Program-made: the position numbers and the translations under genes | Notes under the pieces: generated by a model | What the model was told of the DNA's origin: nothing | The model's input: only the letters and a program-made list of their open reading frames with translations | The model's database searches: none | Virus record (IMG/VR): IMGVR_UViG_3300030060_002588 | Location: 1 to 53,233 of that record | Length of the DNA stretch: 53,233 nucleotides | Source of the DNA: a virus | Reading direction: 5' to 3' (one strand) | Part shown: positions 9,775 through 18,836 of the stretch, in pieces | How the letters are laid out: each line of letters begins with the position of its first letter | How positions within the stretch are numbered: the first letter of the stretch is position 1

Positions 9775-10248
9775 CTATCCTGTTTCTTCTACTTTAATTG
9801 AATCCCAATACTGAATAGTGGATGAATTTGGAATTATAAAACTAATCCAAAATGTTGTTTGGTTTCCAACCGTAAAAGTTTTTTCAATTGTTTCCTCACT
9901 ACTATTTCTAGTAGCTACAGTAGTATCAACTGCAGTATTACCAGCACTAACACCAAATCCAACAGTACCATTTCCACTACCACCTACAGTAGCAGTTAAT
10001 ACTCCTGTAAATTTATAGGTAGAGTATGGTATGCAAGTATATTCTACTGCAGCATATGCATCACTAGCTGTTGATTGTAAAGTTAAATATGTAGTACCTG
10101 AAGATAAATAACTTACATTCATATCTCTTACATTATCATCCCAAACTCCAAGACCACCTGCTAAATAAAATGGTTCATCTGTAATAAGTGTTGTTCTTTT
10201 AGTATCTCTAGCTTTTGCTACACCACTTGATAAACTTAAACTAGGCAT
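9775..10248 (-). CDS. Beta-rich structural protein, carbohydrate-binding-like (157 aa)
   Basis: Apart from a short basic opening the protein is almost all beta-prone. Alternating strands such as YLTLQSTASDAYAAVEYTC, TYKFTGVLTATV and TTFWISFIIPNSSTIQYWDS resemble jelly-roll carbohydrate-binding modules with a closing D-S-I-K-V strand. It probably decorates the particle or tail. The fold is inferred from strand pattern only. Confidence 0.6.
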   Translation of the reverse strand: MPSLSLSSGVAKARDTKRTTLITDEPFYLAGGLGVWDDNVRDMNVSYLSSGTTYLTLQSTASDAYAAVEYTCIPYSTYKFTGVLTATVGGSGNGTVGFGVSAGNTAVDTTVATRNSSEETIEKTFTVGNQTTFWISFIIPNSSTIQYWDSIKVEETG

Positions 10249-10250
10249 GA

Positions 10251-10532
10251 TTAACCTTTATAAGCTATTACTTTACCACTAGCAAGTGACATTACTTCAA
10301 ATCTACCAAATATAGTGACACCTTTTGGAATTGTAAAATCAGCAGCATCTTCCATAGTATCTTCTATATTTGTACAATCACTTTTATCAACTATAGAATC
10401 TTCAAGAGCTGTAACAGCTACATAAGGACCTGTGTGTTGTGCAGTATCATCTATATATATTGAACCAGCTTGTCCAAGTGCAGCATTTTGTGCTTCTTGT
10501 ACGGTTAATTTACTTAAACTTCTTTTTGCCAT
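10251..10532 (-). CDS. Small structural protein (93 aa)
   Basis: The C-terminal half (FTIPKGVTIFGRFEVMSLAS) has the pattern of small phage head or tail decoration proteins with a beta hairpin. It sits between the connector-type genes and the beta-rich 157-aa protein, two bases upstream of the latter. A perfect AGGAGG ribosome site precedes the ATG. No catalytic residues are seen. Confidence 0.6.
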   Translation of the reverse strand: MAKRSLSKLTVQEAQNAALGQAGSIYIDDTAQHTGPYVAVTALEDSIVDKSDCTNIEDTMEDAADFTIPKGVTIFGRFEVMSLASGKVIAYKG

Positions 10533-10584
10533 ATTATCCTCCTGCCCTAAGCTTTGGCTAGCGTGAATGGGCTATTTGTTATTA

Positions 10585-11235
10585 TTATCGTATTGCATGT
10601 GCACCAGGAGTCATTATCCTTAGTCCACTAATTCTTGATGTTTCATATTTTTCTATCATTTTTTGAAACTCTCTTAATGCAAACTGCCTTACATCTAATT
10701 GACCTGCATCTTCTGCCATTTTAGCTTTAACATAATACACTAAAGCTTTTTGTAAATAATTAGGTAAATCAAACTCAAAAGATTCATCTTCTAATACGCT
10801 TACATCTTGCGATAATGTTGATGCTTCTGTTACTGAGTCACCATTATATTTAGTTTTTAGTATTAATGTAGTAGCTCCAGATATAGCAGCATTTACTTGA
10901 TGCAATCCATTCCATTTATCAGAACCAGTAATTAATATCCATTGGTCTTCAGATGCACTCATAGATGCAACAGTAAGAGACAACAAGCCATTTGATTCTG
11001 TATATGCAGATATAGCTATTGTATCATCTAAATCATTTATTCTATATGTAGGGGAATAACTATATTTTATTTCTATTCCATCTGTTACAGTTGTTATTGG
11101 AGATTCCCATCTATGCTTTGTAGCACCTGGCCCAAAATCTTTATTAGTTACATTATTATCAAATGATACATCTTTTTCTATAATAGCAACTTTATTACCA
11201 TCTAAATAATATGCATATTGTTTACTTGCTGCCAT
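10585..11235 (-). CDS. Putative connector/adaptor protein (216 aa)
   Basis: The N-terminal two thirds are beta-rich. The last 65 residues form a helical unit (LPNYLQKALVYYVKAKMAED) followed by QFALREFQKMIEKYE and an Arg-rich end. That arrangement is like the tail-tubular or adaptor proteins of short-tailed phages. The ATG overlaps the TAA of the 93-aa gene by one base (TAATG). A 52-bp spacer with a weak inverted repeat separates it from the next gene. Function is inferred from position between head and tail genes. Confidence 0.6.
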   Translation of the reverse strand: MAASKQYAYYLDGNKVAIIEKDVSFDNNVTNKDFGPGATKHRWESPITTVTDGIEIKYSYSPTYRINDLDDTIAISAYTESNGLLSLTVASMSASEDQWILITGSDKWNGLHQVNAAISGATTLILKTKYNGDSVTEASTLSQDVSVLEDESFEFDLPNYLQKALVYYVKAKMAEDAGQLDVRQFALREFQKMIEKYETSRISGLRIMTPGAHAIR

Positions 11236-11516
11236 TATACTGCATCTCCATCTTTAACTACAGGTTTATTTATCATTCTAGGTATAGACCTATATTCATC
11301 TCTTGAATTTAAATGATTCTTTACTCTTATATCAAGCATCTTAATCATCTCATTTGGAAGAGTATAAAATCTTTTATCTTTTTCTAAGTCTATTCTCTCT
11401 ACTTTTGTGTGAACTTCTGTTAACATTTGTATTTCTTCTAAACCATCTTTGATATAAGCAATAGCCCTACCAGTTTGATTTAAACCTGCTCTTTCCATTA
11501 ATTCTTTAACTGTCAT
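11235..11516 (-). CDS. Putative head-tail joining protein (93 aa)
   Basis: A helical N-terminus (TGRAIAYIKDGLEEIQML) is followed by strands (ERIDLEKDKRFYTLPNEMIK) that resemble a pattern in podoviral connector proteins, where a helix pair precedes a segment on reaching a DNA-facing barrel. It is only 93 aa and is coupled to the 216-aa gene, so the two may together do the job of one T7 gp11-like adaptor. Clear GGAGATATT ribosome site. Confidence 0.55.
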   Translation of the reverse strand: MTVKELMERAGLNQTGRAIAYIKDGLEEIQMLTEVHTKVERIDLEKDKRFYTLPNEMIKMLDIRVKNHLNSRDEYRSIPRMINKPVVKDGDAV

Positions 11517-11524
11517 AATATCTC

Positions 11525-12040
11525 CTAAGCTACATTATTTAATATTGCAGATACAATTAATCTTACATTGTCTCCAGATGATGTTGCTGATGACGGAACT
11601 CCATTTACCACATTAACTGTTACGCCATGTAAATCTGCTATTGTTGTGTTAGGGCATTTAATTGCTATAATTTCATTTGGCCCTAAAAATATACCATCTC
11701 CTAAATTATAAGCAGCTGTACCTGCATCTAAACATATTACTACTCCTTTTGTAGTAGAAGAATTTCCATCGGAAGTTCCAGTATGTTTAATAACTATCCA
11801 TTTAATTTTATCTCCAGTTGCTACTGCTCCTGCACCAGTTGTAGGTCCTAAATAATCTTCAGTAGTTCCAAGTATATCTCCAGAACTATGCGTTACAGTA
11901 GGTTCAGCATATATCCAGCCATCACCACTACTAGATGTTAATTGGTTTGAAATATCAAAGTCTAAAGTACCTTTTAATTTTCTTTTTATATTATCAGGCA
12001 TTATAGTTGCTGATAATCCACATAAAGCTTTATCTGACAT
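11525..12040 (-). CDS. Structural protein (171 aa)
   Basis: A Ser/Thr/Gly-rich beta-type protein, with segments such as DKIKWIVIKHTGTSDGNSST and GDNVRLIVSAILNNVA. It is probably a minor head or decoration protein. The ATG overlaps the stop of the 343-aa gene (TAATG). No family is recognised. Confidence 0.6.
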   Translation of the reverse strand: MSDKALCGLSATIMPDNIKRKLKGTLDFDISNQLTSSSGDGWIYAEPTVTHSSGDILGTTEDYLGPTTGAGAVATGDKIKWIVIKHTGTSDGNSSTTKGVVICLDAGTAAYNLGDGIFLGPNEIIAIKCPNTTIADLHGVTVNVVNGVPSSATSSGDNVRLIVSAILNNVA

Positions 12041-13071
12041 TATTCTTCCCTTTCGTTTTCTTCAGCAGACTTAGTCATAGTTAAGCCTATTGACTCATTA
12101 TATTTTGACATTAATTTCATATATTCATCCATATACCATTTATATTCTGCAGCTTTTACTTGTAATTCAGCTGAATAAGTACCTATTTCGGCTTGATACT
12201 TATTTACTTCAGCAGTATACTCTCCAGCAATAATTTGCGAATCTCTATCTTTATTTGCTGTTTCTACTTCTATAGTAGATTTAAAAACTTCAAGCTCTCT
12301 ATTATATTCACCAATAGATAGTTCTAAATTTTTTGAATATATTTCTAACTCTTTACTAATTACATCAAATTCTTTTGAAGCTTTATCAAAATCTTCTTTA
12401 TTTATAGATTGATTTACTTTATTAAAACTAGCATTAAAATCTAATGGATTAGTTAATACTGGCAAAGGAGGTAGATTAACATTATCTACATCAAATATTG
12501 CAGGTTGTGGTGCTGTAGGCTTTACAGGCATATTATTATGTATATTATTAGCAGCTGCTTGACAACTCATAGCTGCCGCATATGTCATAATTAAATCTTC
12601 ATATTCATCTGGAAAATCTTCAATAGAACTGTCGCTATATAAAACATCTTTATAAGTTACATGACTTATAATGCCTCTTGTAACACTACTAGTAGGCTTA
12701 GGTAATACAAATAATTTTTGGTTAGATGTATAAAAACATGGATTAAAAGCACTTCTATAATACAAACTAGTTTTATCAGTTGCTAAATATTTTATAGCAG
12801 AAGGTATTTGTGCTGCTGGTCTTACATCATCAGAATTACCATTTTCTCTAACAACAGATAATACAACACCATTTACAGTTACACCTGTTCCATTATCAAT
12901 AGCCTGAGATGCAAACTTATAAGATTCTTGCGGATTTATTCTTATTAATTTATTAATTAAATCTTTAACTGCATCAGTCAAAAAATTACTAACTTCAGTT
13001 TGAGTAGGTGCAGAAGAATCTGTAATATCTATTTGCGTAATACCTTCTATTTGTTGTTCAAATGTTGCCAT
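12040..13071 (-). CDS. Virion protein: connector-like N-domain plus coiled coil (343 aa)
   Basis: The first about 190 residues (MATFEQQIEGITQIDITDSS, then FLTDAVKDLINKLIRINP and DEYEDLIMTYAAAMSCQAAA) match the pattern of head-completion proteins I know from marine podoviruses. Residues about 215-330 are a long charged coiled coil. It lies two genes after the capsid block and ahead of the adaptor candidates. It probably sits at the portal vertex. A tight 8-base spacer and ribosome site precede it. Confidence 0.6.
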   Translation of the reverse strand: MATFEQQIEGITQIDITDSSAPTQTEVSNFLTDAVKDLINKLIRINPQESYKFASQAIDNGTGVTVNGVVLSVVRENGNSDDVRPAAQIPSAIKYLATDKTSLYYRSAFNPCFYTSNQKLFVLPKPTSSVTRGIISHVTYKDVLYSDSSIEDFPDEYEDLIMTYAAAMSCQAAANNIHNNMPVKPTAPQPAIFDVDNVNLPPLPVLTNPLDFNASFNKVNQSINKEDFDKASKEFDVISKELEIYSKNLELSIGEYNRELEVFKSTIEVETANKDRDSQIIAGEYTAEVNKYQAEIGTYSAELQVKAAEYKWYMDEYMKLMSKYNESIGLTMTKSAEENEREE

Positions 13072-13079
13072 AGTTTATC

Positions 13080-13544
13080 CTATACGCTAGCTACAAATAC
13101 TTCAACATCAATAGCGTTACCATCAGGATTTACTTGTATTGAAGCTAAATCAGCCATTGTTCCAAAACTTGGACTAGTGTCTGCTTCAGATAACATTAAA
13201 GCTTCAGGATTGCCTAGTATATGACTTTCACCTGCTGCTAACTCTACTTGATATAAAGTAGCTGCTCCAACAACTGCTAGTTCTAATGCATTGGTATCAT
13301 CTTTATTTGTAATTCTTATATATTTGGCATCTTGTAAATCTATTGCACCTGCGGCACCATGCACATCAGCATTAAAAGTTAATACTGTAGTTGTTTGACT
13401 AGCTGGGCATGTAACTATTCTTTTAAATACTTCATCTATAGCTGATATAGAAAGAGTGTTTGTTCCACCTTGTTGTTGACCATTTAGTGTTACACTTTCT
13501 GTAATAGTTACAGTCATAGTAGCATTTGTTATTGTTGTTGCCAT
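13080..13544 (-). CDS. Structural protein, decoration-like (154 aa)
   Basis: A beta-rich protein with strands such as TTVLTFNADVHGAAGAIDL and AKYIRITNKDDTNALELAVV, typical of small phage surface proteins. The AAGGAG ribosome site is preceded by the strong stem-loop at 13567-13613. No enzymatic motif is seen. Confidence 0.6.
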   Translation of the reverse strand: MATTITNATMTVTITESVTLNGQQQGGTNTLSISAIDEVFKRIVTCPASQTTTVLTFNADVHGAAGAIDLQDAKYIRITNKDDTNALELAVVGAATLYQVELAAGESHILGNPEALMLSEADTSPSFGTMADLASIQVNPDGNAIDVEVFVASV

Positions 13545-13566
13545 TTATTTAAATCTCCTTAGTTTT

Positions 13567-13613
13567 GAGCCTACCCTCCTTTTTGGAGAAACAACCAATA
13601 GGAGAGTAGACTC
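13567..13613 (-). promoter_or_regulatory. Stem-loop in late mRNA after the capsid pair
   Basis: In minus-strand RNA the arms GAGUCUACUCUCC and GGAGGGUAGGCUC pair over 13 positions, two of them G-U. In plus-strand RNA the same two positions are A/C mismatches, so the structure fits the minus-strand message better. No U-run follows on the minus strand, so it is not a standard terminator. An inner CTCC-AAAAA-GGAG hairpin could compete with it. Confidence 0.6.
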
Positions 13614-13634
13614 TTTTTATTCTTATTTAACTTA

Positions 13635-14018
13635 CTAGCTTAAAGCTACTGAGCCAACGTTTTCTACAATAGTTCCATTTCCTGCTGAGTCAAATACACA
13701 TATTATGCATTCATTTGCAGCATTTAATGTTACTACAGTATTACTACCGTCCCAAGTACCTTGAGATAAAGTTACAGTATGAGCTTGAGTACCAGAAGCA
13801 CTAGTATTTTTTATAATAACTACTTGTCCTTTCCAGTCTAAGCCTCTACATCCAGTAATCGCACAAACACCGTCAGTTCTAGCAACTTCAATAAACCTAA
13901 CTACTGTGCTATCTACTGCACCACCTGCATCTGTAAACTTTACCATATAGGAGCTAGCATCTGCTGACAAAGCTATTTCATTATCAGCTTTATTTTGTCC
14001 ATACATTGGATTTGCCAT
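13635..14018 (-). CDS. Putative capsid decoration protein (127 aa)
   Basis: The protein is small, Gly/Ser/Thr/Val-rich and beta-type (VVRFIEVARTDGVCAITGCR, HTVTLSQGTWDGSNTVVTLN). Its gene lies 11 bases downstream of the major capsid gene with an AAGGAGATA site, and the pair is flanked by stem-loops on both sides. That position suggests a high-copy head decoration or stabilising protein. It carries three cysteines, unusual among its neighbours. Confidence 0.65.
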   Translation of the reverse strand: MANPMYGQNKADNEIALSADASSYMVKFTDAGGAVDSTVVRFIEVARTDGVCAITGCRGLDWKGQVVIIKNTSASGTQAHTVTLSQGTWDGSNTVVTLNAANECIICVFDSAGNGTIVENVGSVALS

Positions 14019-14029
14019 ATTCTATCTCC

Positions 14030-15580
14030 TTATAGCCAGACAGCATGAGATTCAGGCATTGACCATTCCATCCCAGCTTCTGTTAAAATTAAATCTACTC
14101 TTCTGTCGACACCTGAGTTCTCTAAAGTTTGAACTCCAACGTAGATTGATGTATCTCTGTTAATACCATTACCAACAAGAGGTCTGTATGCACAGTTTTT
14201 CATATCAATACCAAGCATTTTGATATTAGTACCGTCTAAGTGAATATTTCTAGCAACATTCATATCACCGTATGGTGTTGAGAATGTAGTAATATCTACA
14301 CCTAGAACTTTTTTCTTGCCAGTCATAGCAAAGTCAGCTGTGTACATAGCACCTCTATTATCAGCAGCATTACCTATTGATAAGTTGTTGTGTATGTATC
14401 CACCTAATTTATGCATCCAGTTATAAACTGCTGTACTAACAAAAAATACAGTTGCAGTACTTGAGTTATATCTTGGGTCTAGGTAATTAGACATATCATC
14501 TAAGAAATCATCAGCAGTTTTAGTTGCTGTGTCTAAGCTAAACTGGTTACCATATCCTAAGATATAATCTACAGCACCTTGTGTTGTATAGTATGTATCA
14601 CTCTGAGTACCAAACAAGAGAGAAGCTTCCATATCAAACTTATGTTCAATCAACTTCTCTTTCCAAACTCTAGCCCACTCATTACCTTCATATTTTAATG
14701 ACGTTGCTCTAGCTGTATTAGTCATTGCACATGTAGTTTTGAATATTTGAGTTCTACCAAAGTTTGTAGAGTATGGTTGGTCTTTCCATGTTTCAGGATA
14801 ACCTTCTCCTTCACCATGAGCTGTACCAACAACATATGAACGAGAGCCTTCTAAAACACTAGAAATAGATTGGTCTGCAACTACTTCATCACCAGCAGCT
14901 CCGCCAGGACCAAAGTTATTTGTATGAAAAGAAGCAAGTTCATTTTTGCCTGATTCAAATTTAATAACTTTTCCATCAACTCTAGCACATTCTTTACTAT
15001 CTTTGCTTAGTCCTGTAACAACATTTGTTACTTTTACTAAGTGATAACCAGTAGGAGCACCATCTCCACCGCCTGTAGCATTTACAGGTATTTTTACTAT
15101 TTGTCCTGGTAGGAAAAACTCAGGAGATGTTCCTGTGCCACCTACACTAACATCAGTAGCTGTGTTACCATACACGTTTTGAATGTTACCAGAAGATTTC
15201 CAGTCAGTAGCCATGTATAATTGAACATTATGTCCTACTTGACTAACTGCTGCTCCAGCATCTGATTGGTCTAGTTCTGCATCTGCAAACTCGTCACTTC
15301 CATTAGAAACGAATCCCATTACATATGCGTATCTTTTGTGGTATGAACCTCTTTTTTCAGTAAATTTAAACTGAGGGTCATCCGTTGGTTTTTTACTTAC
15401 TTTACTAACAAAACGAAAGAAAGGGTCCTGAGCTATTGCTAACTCAGAAACTCGGTCACCAAAATTATACTTACGCCTTAAGTCACCAGTATTCAGGGAA
15501 TTTCCTGCTCCTGGTCCCATACCGTTATCAAAATCGGTAACCCCTAATTCGCTCAGTTGAACGTAATCATTTAAAGCCAT
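14030..15580 (-). CDS. Major capsid protein (516 aa)
   Basis: It is identified by context: it directly follows portal and scaffold genes, has a strong GGAGG ribosome site, and is the only mid-size protein in the head region of suitable length. The N-terminal segment (DPFFRFVSKVSKKPTDDPQF, then KRGSYHKRYAYVMGF) and the C-terminal end (ENSGVDRRVDLILTEAGMEW) resemble HK97-fold capsid proteins of podoviruses. No protease gene is seen upstream, so maturation may not involve cleavage of a delta domain. Codon use looks slightly more balanced than in neighbours, as expected for a highly expressed gene. Confidence 0.8.
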   Translation of the reverse strand: MALNDYVQLSELGVTDFDNGMGPGAGNSLNTGDLRRKYNFGDRVSELAIAQDPFFRFVSKVSKKPTDDPQFKFTEKRGSYHKRYAYVMGFVSNGSDEFADAELDQSDAGAAVSQVGHNVQLYMATDWKSSGNIQNVYGNTATDVSVGGTGTSPEFFLPGQIVKIPVNATGGGDGAPTGYHLVKVTNVVTGLSKDSKECARVDGKVIKFESGKNELASFHTNNFGPGGAAGDEVVADQSISSVLEGSRSYVVGTAHGEGEGYPETWKDQPYSTNFGRTQIFKTTCAMTNTARATSLKYEGNEWARVWKEKLIEHKFDMEASLLFGTQSDTYYTTQGAVDYILGYGNQFSLDTATKTADDFLDDMSNYLDPRYNSSTATVFFVSTAVYNWMHKLGGYIHNNLSIGNAADNRGAMYTADFAMTGKKKVLGVDITTFSTPYGDMNVARNIHLDGTNIKMLGIDMKNCAYRPLVGNGINRDTSIYVGVQTLENSGVDRRVDLILTEAGMEWSMPESHAVWL

Positions 15581-15602
15581 TATAGCCTCCTATTTATTTC
15601 AA

Positions 15603-15635
15603 GGGTTAAGTCAGGCTATGGCTATGCCATTAACC
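15603..15635 (-). promoter_or_regulatory. Stem-loop between scaffold and capsid genes
   Basis: GGTTAA and TTAACC arms enclose a GC-rich core containing GGCATAGCC (minus-strand sense). The stem covers the scaffold stop codon and lies 23 bases upstream of the capsid start. No T-run follows. It may help set scaffold-to-capsid ratios by mRNA processing or stability. Confidence 0.45.
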
Positions 15636-16523
15636 TAACAGTTCTTCGATATTTCCATCTGAACTAAGTAACGCATCAAAAACAGAATCACTAGGATTCG
15701 CAGGCTTACCTGCATTGTTTGCATTACTAGCACTAGTAGGTATGTTACGTACATTTTTCATTTGATTAAGCATATCAGATTTAGTAGCGTTAGCAACATT
15801 TTCAGTTACCCTATTTTGATTTAAAATAAGATACATATCATCAAATGTCATTCCTTGTTTAGAAAATCTTTCTTGAGCTTCTGCAACGAAGTTTTCAAAC
15901 TCCTGAACAGTTAAACCGTTTTTTTGCATAAACTCATTAGCAGACTTACTAACTTGATTTTTATAAGCCATTTGTTGATTTTGTTGTTGTTGCTGTGCCA
16001 TAATTTGAGAAGCTTTTTGATTGACAGCATTTCCAATCATTTTGTCAAAAACTTTTCTAGAATTAGACTCAGGATTATTGACCATTTCATCAGGGTCAAA
16101 TACAAAGTCTTCAGGTAGATTTAAGTTATTTTTAACATCACTTGGAACATTGCCACCTTCTTCAAAATAGTTACGAACATGACTCACTAGATTTCCATCT
16201 TTTTTCATCGCATCTAACACAGGCATGAAAGGTTGCAGCTCATTAAGCTGGGCTCTCATTTTTTGTGCTTCACGACTGGAATCACTATACCTCTTTTTTA
16301 AAGTTTCTATTTCAGAGGGTTGTGCACCATCAGTTACAGACTGTTGAGCTTGTGAGGGGTCCACTTGTGGAGTTTCCTGAGCTTGTGTCTTAGGCGTAAC
16401 TTCTTTGTCTTGAACTAGTCCATTTACGTCTTGTTCAAGAGCTTCAAAGAAATTGTCACTATCGGAGCCAAATACACCATCTTCTAGTGCTTTTGGGTTA
16501 CCTTGTGCGTTTTCTTCATTCAT
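15630..16523 (-). CDS. Capsid scaffolding protein (297 aa)
   Basis: An acidic, Gln/Asn/Glu-rich protein with low-complexity runs (MAQQQQQNQQMAYKNQ) and a helix-rich middle (EIETLKKRYSDSSREAQKMR). It lies between portal and major capsid protein, the standard scaffold position. There is no protease triad, so it is a scaffold rather than a protease-scaffold fusion. It should guide procapsid assembly and then leave. Confidence 0.75.
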   Translation of the reverse strand: MNEENAQGNPKALEDGVFGSDSDNFFEALEQDVNGLVQDKEVTPKTQAQETPQVDPSQAQQSVTDGAQPSEIETLKKRYSDSSREAQKMRAQLNELQPFMPVLDAMKKDGNLVSHVRNYFEEGGNVPSDVKNNLNLPEDFVFDPDEMVNNPESNSRKVFDKMIGNAVNQKASQIMAQQQQQNQQMAYKNQVSKSANEFMQKNGLTVQEFENFVAEAQERFSKQGMTFDDMYLILNQNRVTENVANATKSDMLNQMKNVRNIPTSASNANNAGKPANPSDSVFDALLSSDGNIEELLG

Positions 16524-16559
16524 AATTAATTTCTCCTTATAATTAACATATAATATAGT

Positions 16560-18836
16560 TTAGTCAGAGCTTTCCTGCAAACGTTTATTACGTTGCTGAA
16601 TAGTCTCTTTGGTTGTTTTTACTTCATTTTCCATTGTCTTTCTAAAATTCTTTTGAGCAAAGACACTTTCAAATTCTTGTTTTGCAATGCTTGTTTTAGC
16701 ATCATTAGTTCTTTTATTAATCTCAACATCGCCTTGCATAATTTTATTTTTAATACCTGCTTGTACTAGTTGTCTTTCAAGTGTTTCAATTGTACCATCT
16801 TTATCTTTAATCGACTCTTCTAGATTTTGAAGCTGACTTGTTAATTGAGCATATGTACTCTTACGTTTAACAATTTGTTCTTTATTTCTAATATCAGTTT
16901 CAGCAAGTACAGCTATATCGTCAACAACTCCAAGATTCATAAGTTGTTTTAATTCTTCTAAATATGCCCATCTATTAACAGGTAGTGTAGAGCCTGATAC
17001 TATTCTAATATCAAATTTTGCAGCTTCATAGTCTCTCCATTTTCCTATAGCTTTTCCAAAGTCATTATATATAGGAACATTTATCTCTACTTGTTTTTCT
17101 TCTTTTATTCCGTTAGGTTGTATAATTTTAAATACTTTGTGAGCAGTATAAACTGCTTGAGAATATTGTTTTACTATAATACCTAATTGTTTTAATCCTG
17201 GCTCAATACAATGTTTTAACCAATATTTAATTCTTCTTGTACCATACTCATCCATTGCAAGCATACCTTTGTAAGGCATTTGTTGATTAGATGCAGCGTC
17301 TCCCATTTGAGAAGAAAATATACCAGCTAAGTATTCCATATCCTGTTTACCAGTTTGTGTTAAACTGAAAAATGCATTGTTTAACTGAAAAGGTTGTACA
17401 GGTGTAGGAGGTGTATATCCTTGCCTAATAGGAAGTAAAGCTCCAGGGGAGCTAGAATATTTTTCCCAGTAATCTGTATCAACACTACCTTCTTCATACA
17501 TCCATCTTAAACTACTACCAAGCGATGCATTATGTATCATTAGCTGATGTGCTTTATTCATTTCTCTTTGCTTACCTATTAATGGAGATACAGCACTCAT
17601 AGGGAATGGTGTTCCTGTCCACTTATAATGAAATGGAACTATAGGATAATCTTCTAATGGTAAATATTTTTGATATAATGTTTTATCTCCAACTACACAA
17701 CAAAGCTTTACAACAGTTTTATGAAAAGGTATAGCATCTATTATTTTAGGAGCAAACCCTTTATCTTGCAATAATAAATCGTATTCTTTTTTAGAAATAG
17801 CTTTATTATCTGTTCTAGACGCTTCTTGTTGTAATCTGTTTTCTACTTCAATAGCATAAGATTGTAATTGCTGTGCAATCATTTCCTGTTCTTTTTTTAA
17901 TTCTAATTGCATTCTTTCAGGAAGCATTTTACCTTCTTCTACAGCCTTACCTAAACTTGCTTGTAATTCCATAAACTTAACTTCCATTTCAGACCTCATT
18001 TTAGCAACTGCTTCATCTGCTGTTCTTTTTATATCTGCAATCTTTTTTCTATCAGGAGGTATTCTGTAAAATAAATTAATATAAGGAACTTTTTCTTTTT
18101 CGTATAATTCATATAACTCTACAAGTTCATTTTCTTTTTCGCTATAAACAGAATTAGTATGCGTCATTTCTTTATACCCAAAATCTTTTTGAGTTAAGTC
18201 AGCTGTTTTTTCTGAATAATTTTCATACTCCGATTCATTTGAAGATGCTGCCATAATCTTTCTTTTGCTGTCAGGGAATAGTTGAACTAGGTGTCCTTTG
18301 GGGAGTATTTTGCGGATAAGAATATAAGCAGCATCTCTAAATAATAAATCTCTTGATTTGTTGTCGACATATATATCAAATGGTTCTGGTTGTTTTAAAA
18401 CTACTTCTCCCATACCTCTATCTGCATCATGGTCTACAGTTACCATCATATATCCTACAGATTTTGTTACAGCATCATTAACTGCATTAGAATACAAACT
18501 ATCTCCATCTGAACTACTCCATATATAACTAGCTATATCTGAATATACTGCAGCTATATCAGTATCACTACCCTCTGCTCCAACTGCTTGCCATCTAGGT
18601 GTTTGAGCTGTAGCATAAAAATTAAGCATTTCTACTACAGGTGTAATTCTATTAATAGTAAATGTAGGCATACCTTGTTCTTCCAAAGCTACCTTTTCAT
18701 CGTATGTTAATTGATTGTCATTTGCAAAATCAAAGCCTTTTTGATTTATATATTCCCATTGTATTCTATTATCTGTTTTTGAATATTGAAAAAGTTGTTG
18801 AACTCTTTCAGCTATTTTATCTTTTCTTTTGGCCAT
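16560..18836 (-). CDS. Portal protein, P22-type (758 aa)
   Basis: The first 250 residues have the P22-family portal pattern: helical start, FTINRITPVVEMLNFYATAQ, then DAVTKSVGYMMVTVDHDADR and PFDIYVDNKSRDLLFRDAAY. The portal forms the 12-subunit ring through which DNA enters and leaves. Two unusual segments stand out: a charged helical insertion at about residues 260-360, and a C-terminal coiled coil at about 650-758, possibly the barrel inside the head. The length is close to P22 portal (725 aa). The ATG overlaps the upstream stop codon (TAATG). Confidence 0.85.
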   Translation of the reverse strand: MAKRKDKIAERVQQLFQYSKTDNRIQWEYINQKGFDFANDNQLTYDEKVALEEQGMPTFTINRITPVVEMLNFYATAQTPRWQAVGAEGSDTDIAAVYSDIASYIWSSSDGDSLYSNAVNDAVTKSVGYMMVTVDHDADRGMGEVVLKQPEPFDIYVDNKSRDLLFRDAAYILIRKILPKGHLVQLFPDSKRKIMAASSNESEYENYSEKTADLTQKDFGYKEMTHTNSVYSEKENELVELYELYEKEKVPYINLFYRIPPDRKKIADIKRTADEAVAKMRSEMEVKFMELQASLGKAVEEGKMLPERMQLELKKEQEMIAQQLQSYAIEVENRLQQEASRTDNKAISKKEYDLLLQDKGFAPKIIDAIPFHKTVVKLCCVVGDKTLYQKYLPLEDYPIVPFHYKWTGTPFPMSAVSPLIGKQREMNKAHQLMIHNASLGSSLRWMYEEGSVDTDYWEKYSSSPGALLPIRQGYTPPTPVQPFQLNNAFFSLTQTGKQDMEYLAGIFSSQMGDAASNQQMPYKGMLAMDEYGTRRIKYWLKHCIEPGLKQLGIIVKQYSQAVYTAHKVFKIIQPNGIKEEKQVEINVPIYNDFGKAIGKWRDYEAAKFDIRIVSGSTLPVNRWAYLEELKQLMNLGVVDDIAVLAETDIRNKEQIVKRKSTYAQLTSQLQNLEESIKDKDGTIETLERQLVQAGIKNKIMQGDVEINKRTNDAKTSIAKQEFESVFAQKNFRKTMENEVKTTKETIQQRNKRLQESSD

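Noticed and set aside
10533-10584. A stem-loop in the spacer before the 93-aa structural gene
   Set aside because: Only GCCC/GGGC and short inner pairs are seen; too weak compared with the other stems listed.
13567-13620. Rho-independent terminator on the plus strand (stem followed by CTTTTTATT)
   Set aside because: No plus-strand gene is near, and the plus-strand stem has two A/C mismatches that become G-U pairs in the minus-strand RNA. It is kept as a minus-strand element.
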